Positions 25,982 to 35,984 of a DNA stretch of 46,017 bases are shown piece by piece; positions within the stretch are counted from its first letter, which is position 1, and every line of letters begins with the position of its first letter. The stretch lies in NCBI GenBank assembly GCA_902574335.1, contig CACGNO010000005.1:1-46017 (forward strand). Direction: 5' to 3'. The notes under the pieces are model-generated. The model made no database searches, was not told where the DNA came from, and saw only the letters and a program-made list of their open reading frames with translations. The stretch is from an uncultured Bacteroidota bacterium. GTDB lineage: Bacteria; Bacteroidota; Bacteroidia; Flavobacteriales; Flavobacteriaceae. The translations under genes were made by a program, and so were the position numbers.

Positions 25982-25989
25982 TAAATGTA
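25982..25989 (-). promoter_or_regulatory. purH: Weak candidate -7 box for purH
   Basis: TACATTTA on the minus strand matches TAnnTTTG in seven of eight positions and ends about 15 bases before the purH ATG, just downstream of the groEL terminator. No convincing -33 element is visible. Confidence 0.3.
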
Positions 25990-26002
25990 ATATTTTAAAA
26001 AA

Positions 26003-26031
26003 AAAAAAGCTGCTTTTATGCAGCTTTTTTT
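26003..26031 (-). terminator. Rho-independent terminator after groEL
   Basis: A GCTGC/GCAGC stem (26009-26013 and 26020-26024) with a six-base loop is flanked by long A and T tracts that extend the stem. On the minus strand it is followed by about twelve T residues, marking the end of the groES-groEL transcript sixteen bases after the groEL stop. Confidence 0.9.
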
Positions 26032-26046
26032 GATTGTATTATAATA

Positions 26047-27690
<1,644 letters not shown>

Positions 27691-27694
27691 TTAG

Positions 27695-27973
27695 TTAAAC
27701 AATTGCGAGGATGTCACTTTCCCTCATTATTAAATAATCTTTACTTTCAAATTTAAGTTCAGTACCTGAATACTTTCCATATAAAACAGTCTCTCCAACT
27801 TTAACAGTTATTGGATTATCTTTTGTTCCAGTTCCTACAGCTACAACAATTCCCTTTTGCGGTTTCTCCTTTGCCGTATCGGGTATAATTATTCCTGATG
27901 CTGTCTTAGTTTCAGCCTCAAGAGGTTCAACTAATACTCTGTCAGCTAATGGTTTGATATTTAATTTACTCAT
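27695..27973 (-). CDS. groES: Co-chaperonin GroES (10 kDa)
   Basis: The 92-residue cap of the GroEL chamber has the expected start ([15 protein letters not shown]), the mobile loop region around residues 20-32 ([15 protein letters not shown]) and the closing [13 protein letters not shown]. It precedes groEL by sixteen bases. The 94-base gap to secG is the only spacing in this minus-strand series large enough for a dedicated promoter; it holds an inverted repeat at 28053-28065. Confidence 0.97.
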   Translation of the reverse strand: MSKLNIKPLADRVLVEPLEAETKTASGIIIPDTAKEKPQKGIVVAVGTGTKDNPITVKVGETVLYGKYSGTELKFESKDYLIMRESDILAIV

Positions 27974-28067
27974 AGTTTAATTTTTAATTTGTTTTTCATC
28001 AATCATGCCAAATACAAATAGGTGTCAAAAAGTACTTTTATTTAATATTTTCTGTCATGATGACATA

Positions 28068-28406
28068 CTAGTTCTCAGAACTTGAATTATCGGAATTGGA
28101 ATCAATATCATCCTCTAATATTTCTTCAATAAGTACATCGTCGGAATTCTTTAAAAGTTCAGACTCAGTTGTATCGTTTCCTGTATTTAACGTAATATTA
28201 GAAAATAGGATTAATAAAAAGAGTAGAGAAGCTAAAATCCATGTACTTTTATCTAAAAAATCAGTAGTTTTTTTAACACCACCAATTTGTTGTGAATCTC
28301 CCCCAAATGTTGAAGCTAATCCACCACCTTTTGGATTTTGGACCATTATTACCAATACAAGTAAAAATGAGAGAAATATTATTAAAAAAAGTATTATGTT
28401 ATACAT
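28068..28406 (-). CDS. secG: Protein-export membrane protein SecG
   Basis: The 112-residue subunit of the SecYEG translocon has two membrane helices joined by the hallmark loop VMVQNPKGGGLASTFGG-type sequence (residues about 20-38) and a C-terminal acidic, Asp/Ser/Asn-rich tail of about 35 residues. Such tails are usual in Bacteroidota SecG. Its start overlaps the stop of the preceding TPR-like gene by one base, linking it to the lptE cluster. Confidence 0.94.
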   Translation of the reverse strand: MYNIILFLIIFLSFLLVLVIMVQNPKGGGLASTFGGDSQQIGGVKKTTDFLDKSTWILASLLFLLILFSNITLNTGNDTTESELLKNSDDVLIEEILEDDIDSNSDNSSSEN

Positions 28407-29014
28407 TATCTGTTTTTTATTTGTTTTTTAATAATCTTAATTTGGTCTGCAAATAAACTGATTTTTTCTGGATATTTCAAACATAAAATCTTGTAAGCTT
28501 TAAGGGCATCCTCAAATTTTCCTTGATTAATATATACTTTAGCAAGTGTTTCTGTCATGTAATCTTTCTTTGTTATTTTAATTTTATCATCATGTTTTTT
28601 TGCTTTTAAATCATATAAATTAAAATTATCTGCACTCAAAACTTGATCATTATTTTTTAATTTATTCGGGGTTGGTTTAGTTTTAGAAATCCAATCAAGA
28701 AATGAAATATCTTGATTTAAACTTTCAGCTTGGACTTCATATATTAAGGATTCTTTTTCATCATCATTGAGTATGTTATTGTTAATTATATAATAAAGAT
28801 GGGACCTGTCAGTTGTTAATGTAGAAGTTGATTTCAATATTTTATTGTAATCAATAGTTTTAAATTTTTTAGATAATAATAATTGTAAAATTTTTACTGG
28901 TGTAAAATAAGGATATGTATGAGAAATATTTTTAATAATTTTTAAATCATTCTTATTTAATTCGCTAGGATTATTAAGAATACTAATTAGTTTATTTTTA
29001 GAGTTTTCTACCAT
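28406..29014 (-). CDS. TPR-like protein between lptE and secG
   Basis: The 202-residue protein is charged and shows no signal peptide or membrane helix. The C-terminal quarter reads as a tetratricopeptide-like helix pair (AKVYINQGKFEDALKAYKIL and following, residues about 157-198). The N-terminal part is Lys/Asn-rich with repeated helices and I do not recognise it. Its start overlaps lptE by seven bases and its stop overlaps secG, so it is part of the same transcript, a position conserved in flavobacteria. A protein-protein interaction role is likely from the TPR; nothing more specific is supported. Confidence 0.75.
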   Translation of the reverse strand: MVENSKNKLISILNNPSELNKNDLKIIKNISHTYPYFTPVKILQLLLSKKFKTIDYNKILKSTSTLTTDRSHLYYIINNNILNDDEKESLIYEVQAESLNQDISFLDWISKTKPTPNKLKNNDQVLSADNFNLYDLKAKKHDDKIKITKKDYMTETLAKVYINQGKFEDALKAYKILCLKYPEKISLFADQIKIIKKQIKNR

Positions 29015-29532
29015 TTTGCAAGTGATGCATTAAAAATATCCTGAGTTATACGCTCAAAAATAATTTCATGAGCCTCACTCTTAATCGAGATAAGTTGTTG
29101 TTCTGCAGGGAAATCAAAGTAGAATGAAAATCTTCTTTCAAAATTGTCGTCCTCTTTTTTAAAATTTTGAAAATTAACATTTACACTAATTGAGAGCCTA
29201 TTTTGTGCTGCATTTAAATCTGATGTTGCCGTCATTGGGCTGACTCTATATTCAACAATCTCACCCTCATACAACAAATCACCATTACTTTGAACCATTT
29301 GTAGATTTGTTTGATTTTCTAATATATTTTGAAGAGATATGGTAAAATCACGATCTAATCCTGGTTCAAATATAGAACCTGTATTATTACCTGCATTATT
29401 TTCAAATAGATTTACTTGGAAAGATTCAGTCCCCTCAGGTATCGATGCACCTGTAAATGAATAATTGCCACAACCATAAGTCAAAACTAATGTGGCTAGT
29501 AGTGTAAGATATTTTTTAAAGTTCAAGGTCAT
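29008..29532 (-). CDS. lptE: LPS-assembly lipoprotein LptE
   Basis: The 174-residue lipoprotein has a signal peptide with lipobox TYGC (Cys21), then GNYSFTGASIPEGTESFQVNLFENNA, typical of Bacteroidota LptE. LptE plugs the LptD barrel and assists insertion of LPS in the outer membrane. I start at the ATG at 29532, inside the end of the sigma-54 activator gene (17-base overlap), because this places a normal signal peptide at the N-terminus; a frame from 29604 would add 24 residues without one. The gene overlaps the TPR-like gene by seven bases. Confidence 0.9.
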   Translation of the reverse strand: MTLNFKKYLTLLATLVLTYGCGNYSFTGASIPEGTESFQVNLFENNAGNNTGSIFEPGLDRDFTISLQNILENQTNLQMVQSNGDLLYEGEIVEYRVSPMTATSDLNAAQNRLSISVNVNFQNFKKEDDNFERRFSFYFDFPAEQQLISIKSEAHEIIFERITQDIFNASLAKW

Positions 29533-30757
29533 ATTGTTTAATCTTTCTGTACAATGTTCTTTCTGAAATACCAAGCTCTTTTGCAGCAGCCTTTCTCCTT
29601 CCATTATTTCTTTCCAATGCTTTAATTATCAGTTCTAACTCTTTATCTTGGATTGATAAGGTTTCTTCTTCAACAACTTCCTCAGCAAAGGAATATTTAT
29701 CATCCTTGTTTTGAGATTGGTTAGATTCCATAATTTCATTATCATCTAATGAATTTTCATTTAATTTGTGAAAACTTTGGGGTATAAAATTTTCAACATC
29801 ATCAATTGTTTCCGATCTACTAACTTCTTTTGACTTTAAATTATTTGTAAGTTTTTTTAATTCATTTAGATCTCTTTTCATATCGAAAAGAATTTTATAA
29901 AGAATTTCTCTTTCGGATGAAAAATCACTCTCACTTTTATCTTCTGAAATTAATGCTGGTAAGTTATTTTTTGGGTCTGGCAGGTAAGAGGAAATCATTA
30001 CACCATTTATTGCTCTTTCCTGTTCCAAAACAGATAGTTGTTCAGTTATGTTTTTTAGTTGTCTAATATTGCCATTCCATCTATAATTTTGAACTATTCT
30101 TTGCGCATCATCATCAAGTCTAACAGTTGGCATTTTATATTTTTTTGCAAAATCTGAAGCAAATTTTCTAAATAAAAGAATTATATCATTTTTTCTTTGT
30201 CTTAGTGGAGGTATTTTAATTTCTATAGTACTTAAACGGTAAAATAAATCTTCTCGAAATTTTCCTTTAGAAATGGCATTTTCCATATTTAGATTTGTAG
30301 CAGCTACAATTCTTACATTAGTTTTTTGAACTTTTGATGATCCAACCTTAATAAATTCTCCATTCTCCAAAACTCTTAAAAGTCTAACTTGAGTTGTTAT
30401 TGGTAGTTCTCCAACTTCATCAAGAAATATTGTACCACCATCTGCCACTTCAAAATATCCAGATCGATTGGACGTTGCACCTGTAAAAGCTCCTTTTTCA
30501 TGTCCAAAAAGTTCAGAGTCTATTGTGCCTTCAGGGATAGCTCCACAATTCACAGCAATAAACTTATTATGTTTTCTGTGTGAAAGTTGGTGAATAATTT
30601 TTGGAAAAGATTCTTTTCCAACCCCACTTTCACCTGTAACTAGAACAGTAATATCAGTTGGAGCTACTCTCACCGCTTTTTCTATAGCTCTATCCAGTCC
30701 TGCTGAAGCACCAATAATCTCAAATCTTTGTTTTATGTTTTGAATTTCACTAATCAT
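29516..30757 (-). CDS. Sigma-54-interacting transcriptional activator (no receiver domain)
   Basis: The 413-residue bacterial enhancer-binding protein starts directly with the AAA+ domain: Walker A GESGVGKE at 42-49, the sigma-54 contact loop GAFTGA at 89-94, and Walker B FLDE at 111-114. A Fis-type helix-turn-helix occupies the last 40 residues (RRKAAAKELGISERTLYRKI). Between them is an acidic, poorly ordered linker of about 120 residues. There is no N-terminal receiver or sensor domain, so activity may be set by expression or a partner. It overlaps miaB by eight bases and lptE by seventeen, a conserved flavobacterial arrangement. The target promoters are unknown. Confidence 0.92.
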   Translation of the reverse strand: MISEIQNIKQRFEIIGASAGLDRAIEKAVRVAPTDITVLVTGESGVGKESFPKIIHQLSHRKHNKFIAVNCGAIPEGTIDSELFGHEKGAFTGATSNRSGYFEVADGGTIFLDEVGELPITTQVRLLRVLENGEFIKVGSSKVQKTNVRIVAATNLNMENAISKGKFREDLFYRLSTIEIKIPPLRQRKNDIILLFRKFASDFAKKYKMPTVRLDDDAQRIVQNYRWNGNIRQLKNITEQLSVLEQERAINGVMISSYLPDPKNNLPALISEDKSESDFSSEREILYKILFDMKRDLNELKKLTNNLKSKEVSRSETIDDVENFIPQSFHKLNENSLDDNEIMESNQSQNKDDKYSFAEEVVEEETLSIQDKELELIIKALERNNGRRKAAAKELGISERTLYRKIKQYDLEL

Positions 30758-32168
30758 AATAAAAATCTCCTATAAGTGTTGTTGAGGTATTATCGATAAC
30801 CTTAACTTTTGCATATTCTCCTAATTTTAAGTTATTTTTTGGAAAAACAACCATTAGATTTTGTGGATTTCTTCCACACCAATGATTGGCTGATTTTTTG
30901 GATTCCTTTTCAATTAAAACAGATACAGTTTTACCTCTGTATTTCAATAAATTTTGATAACTGTGTTTAAGTTGAAGGTCAATAATTTCACTTAATCTTC
31001 TTTGTTTAATATCCTCAGGTACATTATCATCAAACTTTTTTGCTGCTAAAGTTCCTGGTCTTTCTGAGTATTTAAACATAAATCCAAAATCATATTTAAC
31101 ATAATCCATAAGTTTTAGTGTATCTAAATGGTCATCATCTGTTTCATTGGGAAATCCTGTGATCATGTCTTGGGATATGCCGCAGTCAGGTAATATTTTT
31201 TTAATTTTTTTTATGAGTTTACGATATTCCTTAACTGTATGTTTTCTGTTCATTTTTTTTAGAATATGATCGCTTCCTGATTGGACGGGTAAGTGTATAT
31301 GATTACAAATGTTATCGTAATTAGCCATGGTTTCTAAAACTTCTGTATCAATATCCTGTGGATTGGACGTAGTAAACCGAATTCTTGTTTTAGGAAAACT
31401 TTTTGCTACTATTTTTAATAACATTGCAAAATTTACAGAGGTTTTTCTTTGAATTTCAGTTGCTTTTGTAAAATCTTTTTTTAATCCACCACCATACCAT
31501 AAGTAACTGTCAACATTCTGACCTAAAAGAGTAACTTCCTTGTAACCGCTTTTCACCAAAGTATTAATTTCATTTAAAATAGTTTTTGGATCCCTGCTTC
31601 TTTCTCTTCCTCTTGTAAATGGAACGATGCAAAATGTACACATATTATCACATCCTCTTGTAATTGAAACAAAGGCATTTATACCATTCGTATTAAATCT
31701 ATTAGGATTGATATCAGCATATGTTTCTTCTTTTGAAAGCAGAACATTTACAGCATCATTTCCAAATTCAACTTCCTTTAATAAATTTGGTAAATCTCTG
31801 TATGCATCAGGCCCAACAACCAAGTCAACGATTTTCTCTTCAATTAAAAACTTCTCTTTTAACCTCTCTGCCATACATCCAAGTACCCCAACTTTCAAAT
31901 TCTTATTATTTTTTTTGATTGCATTAATACTTTCTAGTTTCTTTCTAACTGTTAATTCAGCTTTTTCCCTTATTGAACAAGTATTAAGTAAAATCAAATC
32001 AGAATCGTGCATTTCATTAGTATGAGAATATCCAATTTGTTCTAATATTGATGCAACAACCTCTGAATCAGAAACATTCATCTGACATCCATAAGAAATA
32101 ATAGAGAATTTTTTAGAATTAGAAATTCTCTTTTTTTTCTTATTTATTTCTAAAGTTTTTGCTAACAT
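30750..32168 (-). CDS. miaB: tRNA-2-methylthio-N6-dimethylallyladenosine synthase MiaB
   Basis: The 472-residue radical-SAM methylthiotransferase modifies A37 of tRNAs reading UNN codons. The N-terminal UPF0004 domain supplies Cys28, Cys64 and Cys98 for the auxiliary 4Fe-4S cluster; the radical-SAM cluster is bound by Cys173, Cys177 and Cys180 (RGCDNMCTFC). A C-terminal TRAM domain begins near LLKYRGKTVSVLIE. The full set of cysteines indicates an active enzyme. It heads the miaB-activator-lptE-TPR-secG series and has a possible promoter box 18 bases upstream. Confidence 0.96.
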   Translation of the reverse strand: MLAKTLEINKKKKRISNSKKFSIISYGCQMNVSDSEVVASILEQIGYSHTNEMHDSDLILLNTCSIREKAELTVRKKLESINAIKKNNKNLKVGVLGCMAERLKEKFLIEEKIVDLVVGPDAYRDLPNLLKEVEFGNDAVNVLLSKEETYADINPNRFNTNGINAFVSITRGCDNMCTFCIVPFTRGRERSRDPKTILNEINTLVKSGYKEVTLLGQNVDSYLWYGGGLKKDFTKATEIQRKTSVNFAMLLKIVAKSFPKTRIRFTTSNPQDIDTEVLETMANYDNICNHIHLPVQSGSDHILKKMNRKHTVKEYRKLIKKIKKILPDCGISQDMITGFPNETDDDHLDTLKLMDYVKYDFGFMFKYSERPGTLAAKKFDDNVPEDIKQRRLSEIIDLQLKHSYQNLLKYRGKTVSVLIEKESKKSANHWCGRNPQNLMVVFPKNNLKLGEYAKVKVIDNTSTTLIGDFYYD

Positions 32169-32185
32169 TTTCTCTTAGTAACAAG

Positions 32186-32193
32186 CAAATATA
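32186..32193 (-). promoter_or_regulatory. miaB: Candidate -7 box for the miaB operon
   Basis: TATATTTG on the minus strand fits TAnnTTTG and lies 18 bases before the miaB ATG. A TTTG at 32208-32205 is only 11 bases further upstream, closer than usual for a -33 element. The rest of the 166-base gap between miaB and topA is AT-rich and shows no gene. Confidence 0.4.
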
Positions 32194-32334
32194 TAAAAAC
32201 ATGTCAAAATGTCGTGTTTTTATTTTAATTGTGGCTTTACTATTGATAATTGGTACTAAAAATTGATATAACGCAACCATTGTAAATTTTTTTTTTAAAA
32301 AAAACATATACATTTGTCATCCAACTTTTTAAAA

Positions 32335-34785
32335 ATGTCTAAAAATCTTGTAATTGTAGAATCTCCGGCGAAAGCTAAAACTATAGAAAAATTTTTAGGC
32401 AGTGAATATAAAGTAGTTTCCAGTAATGGTCACATTGCAGATTTACCTTCAAACGAATTAGGAATAGATCTTGAGAATGACTATAACCCTAAATACAAAA
32501 TAACAAATGATAAGAAGGAATTAGTAAAAAAATTAAAGAAGGAACTTAAGGGTATTGACACTGTATGGTTAGCTAGCGATGAAGATAGAGAAGGAGAGGC
32601 TATTGCATGGCATTTAGCGAAGAATCTAAATCTAAACGAATCGAATACTAAAAGAATTGTTTTTAGAGAAATTACTGAAAAAGCTATTAAAAATGCCATT
32701 GAAAATCCTAGACAAATAAACAAATCTCTTGTAGATGCTCAACAAGCTCGAAGGGTTATTGATCGATTAGTTGGTTATAAAATATCTCCAATACTTTGGA
32801 GAAAAGTTAAGGGAGGACTTTCAGCTGGAAGAGTTCAATCCGTAGTTTTGAGATTAATTGCAGAAAGAGAAAAAGAAATTTTAAATTTTAATCCTGTATC
32901 CTCATATAAAACTACTGCTGAATTTTTTAATAGTAATGGAATAAAATTCAAAGCTAAATACTCAATCAACACAAATGAGGATAATAATTTTAATTCTTTT
33001 CTGGAAGGTTTTAAAAATGCTCAATTTAATGTTAGTAGTGTCAAAAAAAGTCCTCTTTTGAAGAAACCGGCTCCCCCTTTTACAACTTCAACAATGCAAC
33101 AAGAGGCTGCCAGAAAGCTAGGTTTTAATGTTTCAAGAACTATGCGAACAGCACAAAGACTATATGAAGCAGGACACATAACTTATATGAGAACTGATAG
33201 TGTTACACTTTCTGAAACTGCACAAAATTCAATTAAGAATACTATCGAAACAAAGTTTGGATCTAAATATCATCAACCTAGAAAATTTAATAATAAAAGT
33301 AAGAATGCTCAACAAGCACATGAGGCAGTTAGACCTACAAATTTTTTCAATAACATTCAAAACCTTGATGCTGATCAATCTAACCTTTATGACTTAATTT
33401 GGAGAAGAACTGTGGCTAGTCAGATGTCTGATGCCAAAGTTGATAAAACAACTGTAAAAATTAAATCAAACAATAATGAAGGTCATTTCCAGTCTGATGG
33501 TGAGGTGATCAAATTTGATGGTTTTCTAAAACTTTACATTGAATCTAAGGATAATCAAAACAATGATGATTCCCAAAATAATGTACTCCCAAATTTTAGC
33601 GAAGGAGAAAAAATTTCTAAGGATAAAATTCTAGTTACGCAGATATTTTCTAAACCACCTTTCAGATTCACTGAAGCTTCACTTGTAAAAAAACTTGAGG
33701 AACTTGGCATAGGTCGCCCTTCTACATATGCTCCCACTATAACAACTGTGATGAACAGAAAGTATGTTTTCAAAGGAACTAACAATGCTCAAACAAGAGA
33801 GATAGTACAATATATTATTGATTCTAATATTAACAGAAATGTTAATCAGGAAAATTACGGATCCAACAAGGGAAAATTAGTTCCTAGTGAAGTAGGGCTT
33901 TTAGTGAATGAATTCCTAACAAATAACTTCAAAAACATTATTGATTATAATTTTACAGCATCTGTTGAAAATGAATTTGACTCAATTGCTAACGGATCGA
34001 AGGATTGGAAAACAATTATTGATAAATTTTATAATCCATTTAGTTTGGTAATTGATGATGTGCAAAAAAATGCGAAAAGAGAAACTGGTGAAAGAATACT
34101 TGGACTAGATCCAAAATCAGGTAGACAATTAAGTGTCAAGCTTGGTAAATATGGACCAATAGCTCAAATTGGTAAAGTTGATGAAGATGAGAAACCACTA
34201 TTTGCAAGTTTACTTCCTGATCAGCAAATAAGTAAGATTAATGCTGAGGAAGCTTTGAAGCTTTTCGAACTCCCAGTTTATGTTGGTGATTTTGAGAATG
34301 AAAGAGTAGAAGCAAATATTGGAAGATATGGACCCTATATTCGCTACAATAAAGTTTTTATACCCATTCCTGAAGGATTCAACCCCTTTACAATAACAAT
34401 TGAAAAATCTACAGAGTTAATAAAAGCTAAAATTGAAGCTCAAAAGCCAATTTTAGTTTATAAATCACATGATGTTACTAAAGGAAAAGGAAGATTTGGA
34501 CCTTATCTTAAATGGAACAACAAATTTATTAATGTAAATAAAAATTACGATTTTGATAATTTGTCTGAAGAAGATTGCATTAAATTAATTGAGGAAAAAA
34601 TACAAAAAGACAAGGAAAAGATTATAATGAATTGGTCCTCAGATGGTATTACAATTGAAAAGGGAAGATGGAATAAAATATATATTATTAAAGGTAAAAA
34701 GAAAGTTCCACTGGCAAAAAATGTTGATCCTTTAAAAATTAGTCTTGATCAAGCCAAAGACTATTTAAAAATAAAGAAAAAATAA
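32335..34785 (+). CDS. topA: DNA topoisomerase I
   Basis: The 816-residue type IA topoisomerase relaxes negative supercoils. The Toprim domain carries VIVESPAKAKTIEKFLG at the N-terminus and the metal-binding DEDREGE at residues 82-88. The catalytic tyrosine is Tyr284 in YMRTDS, and GRPSTYAPTITTVM follows. The C-terminus lacks four-cysteine zinc ribbons and instead has repeated GRYGPYI-type modules (for example IGRYGPYIRYN and KGRFGPYLKWN). I start at the ATG at 32335; a TTG at 32314 would add seven non-conserved residues. It precedes the arginase-like gene and gldKLMN, a frequent flavobacterial order. Confidence 0.96.
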   Translation: MSKNLVIVESPAKAKTIEKFLGSEYKVVSSNGHIADLPSNELGIDLENDYNPKYKITNDKKELVKKLKKELKGIDTVWLASDEDREGEAIAWHLAKNLNLNESNTKRIVFREITEKAIKNAIENPRQINKSLVDAQQARRVIDRLVGYKISPILWRKVKGGLSAGRVQSVVLRLIAEREKEILNFNPVSSYKTTAEFFNSNGIKFKAKYSINTNEDNNFNSFLEGFKNAQFNVSSVKKSPLLKKPAPPFTTSTMQQEAARKLGFNVSRTMRTAQRLYEAGHITYMRTDSVTLSETAQNSIKNTIETKFGSKYHQPRKFNNKSKNAQQAHEAVRPTNFFNNIQNLDADQSNLYDLIWRRTVASQMSDAKVDKTTVKIKSNNNEGHFQSDGEVIKFDGFLKLYIESKDNQNNDDSQNNVLPNFSEGEKISKDKILVTQIFSKPPFRFTEASLVKKLEELGIGRPSTYAPTITTVMNRKYVFKGTNNAQTREIVQYIIDSNINRNVNQENYGSNKGKLVPSEVGLLVNEFLTNNFKNIIDYNFTASVENEFDSIANGSKDWKTIIDKFYNPFSLVIDDVQKNAKRETGERILGLDPKSGRQLSVKLGKYGPIAQIGKVDEDEKPLFASLLPDQQISKINAEEALKLFELPVYVGDFENERVEANIGRYGPYIRYNKVFIPIPEGFNPFTITIEKSTELIKAKIEAQKPILVYKSHDVTKGKGRFGPYLKWNNKFINVNKNYDFDNLSEEDCIKLIEEKIQKDKEKIIMNWSSDGITIEKGRWNKIYIIKGKKKVPLAKNVDPLKISLDQAKDYLKIKKK

Positions 34786-34789
34786 TATT

Positions 34790-35926
34790 TTGATTCTTGA
34801 ATATTTTAATTCAGTTGAAAAAAATGCTTTGGATTTTGCAAATAGACAAAATTCAGATCAACTAGGAAAAAAAATAGGAATAAATGGTCGGGATGATTTT
34901 AATAATTATTCAAACTTAAATATTGTAATCTTTTCAATTTCTGATTATCGACCTGATCAATCAATGCAAAAAACATTTAACGCAGATAAAGACTTCAGAA
35001 GAAAATTATACAGCTTGTATATAGGAAACTGGAATAATGAAATTTTTGACTTAGGAAATCTTGTAAATGGAAATAAACTTTCGGACACCAATTATGCACT
35101 CGAAAGAATTATCGAGTCATTTATTAATAATCAAATTTTTGTCATAACTATTGGCGGCTCTCAGAGTTTAACTTATAATTTGTATAGTTCAATAAAATCC
35201 TTTTTAACTTCTGTAAATCTGGTTACCGTAGACAATAAGTTAGATTTTACCAAAAATAATAATGTTGAGGATTCCTATTTATCGAAAATAATTTTGGATG
35301 ATGATAATAAGCTAAATCAATTTTCTAACATAGGTTTTCAAAAACATTTAACATCTACAAAAGAAACTGAATTAGTAAGTAAAATGAAATTTGAATCACT
35401 AAGCTTGGGTAAAGTTAAAGCAAATGTTGATGAAGCTGAACCTATTTTAAGAGATTCAAATCTTACATCATTCGATATCAGATCTGTAAAATCTGGTGAC
35501 ATTAATAATGCTCATCAATATCCTAATGGATTTACGACATATGAGTTTTGTTCATTATCAAGATTTTCAGGTTCTGGCTCAAAATCAAAAGTTGTTTCTT
35601 TTTTTGAAAACTGGGATTTTTCAATTATGAATTCTATGCTGGCTGAAGCTGTATGGTATGTAATAGATGGCTTTAATTCAAGATTTGAAGAAAACCCCGA
35701 AGCCAATAATGATAATTTTGTTTATTATCACATTGAGGTTGATAGTTATAAATTTAAGTTTTATAAAAGCCTAATAACTGGAAGATGGTGGGTTGAATTT
35801 ATTAATGATGAATTAATATCAGTTGAAAAAGATATAATTTCTTGTACAGCAAATGATTATTATAAATGTAAAAATTCGATCATTTCTGAAAGAATTTTAA
35901 CTAGATTAAAAAATAAAATAACTTGA
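34790..35926 (+). CDS. Arginase-fold (ureohydrolase-like) protein with degenerate metal site
   Basis: The 378-residue protein follows the ureohydrolase plan found next to topA in flavobacteria, often labelled formimidoylglutamase. The expected metal motifs are altered: the GGDHS-type motif is GGSQS (122-126), the DAHxD-type motif is VDNKLDF (147-153), and the SxDxDxxDP-type motif is TSFDIRSVKSGD (226-237). Nearly all manganese ligands are gone, so hydrolase activity is doubtful. The start is TTG, four bases after the topA stop, giving the N-terminus MILEYF. It lies 58 bases before gldK. A structural or regulatory role near the gliding/T9SS genes is a guess from context. Confidence 0.75.
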   Translation: MILEYFNSVEKNALDFANRQNSDQLGKKIGINGRDDFNNYSNLNIVIFSISDYRPDQSMQKTFNADKDFRRKLYSLYIGNWNNEIFDLGNLVNGNKLSDTNYALERIIESFINNQIFVITIGGSQSLTYNLYSSIKSFLTSVNLVTVDNKLDFTKNNNVEDSYLSKIILDDDNKLNQFSNIGFQKHLTSTKETELVSKMKFESLSLGKVKANVDEAEPILRDSNLTSFDIRSVKSGDINNAHQYPNGFTTYEFCSLSRFSGSGSKSKVVSFFENWDFSIMNSMLAEAVWYVIDGFNSRFEENPEANNDNFVYYHIEVDSYKFKFYKSLITGRWWVEFINDELISVEKDIISCTANDYYKCKNSIISERILTRLKNKIT

Positions 35927-35984
35927 GTTTAATACAAAATTGTTATTTTAGGGCACAAATTTTGATTAGAAATAGTTAACAACT

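Noticed and set aside
27974-28067. CIRCE (HrcA) operator before groES
   Set aside because: No TTAGCACTC/GAGTGCTAA-type repeat is present in the gap; only a different short palindrome was seen.
28096-28431. 111-residue plus-strand frame opposite secG
   Set aside because: It is a shadow of the SecG reading frame, and SecG is well supported by the loop motif and position.
29533-29604. Longer LptE N-terminus
   Set aside because: The extension lies inside the activator's HTH region and would bury the lipoprotein signal peptide.
32169-32334. Possible RNA gene in the miaB-topA gap
   Set aside because: The sequence is AT-rich with no tRNA-like cloverleaf or stable GC stem; it is best explained as divergent promoter space.
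35927-35984. gldK promoter (TTG at 35940 with AAATTTTG at 35957-35964)
   Set aside because: The -7 box departs from TAnnTTTG at its first position and the 14-base gap is short; too weak to annotate.
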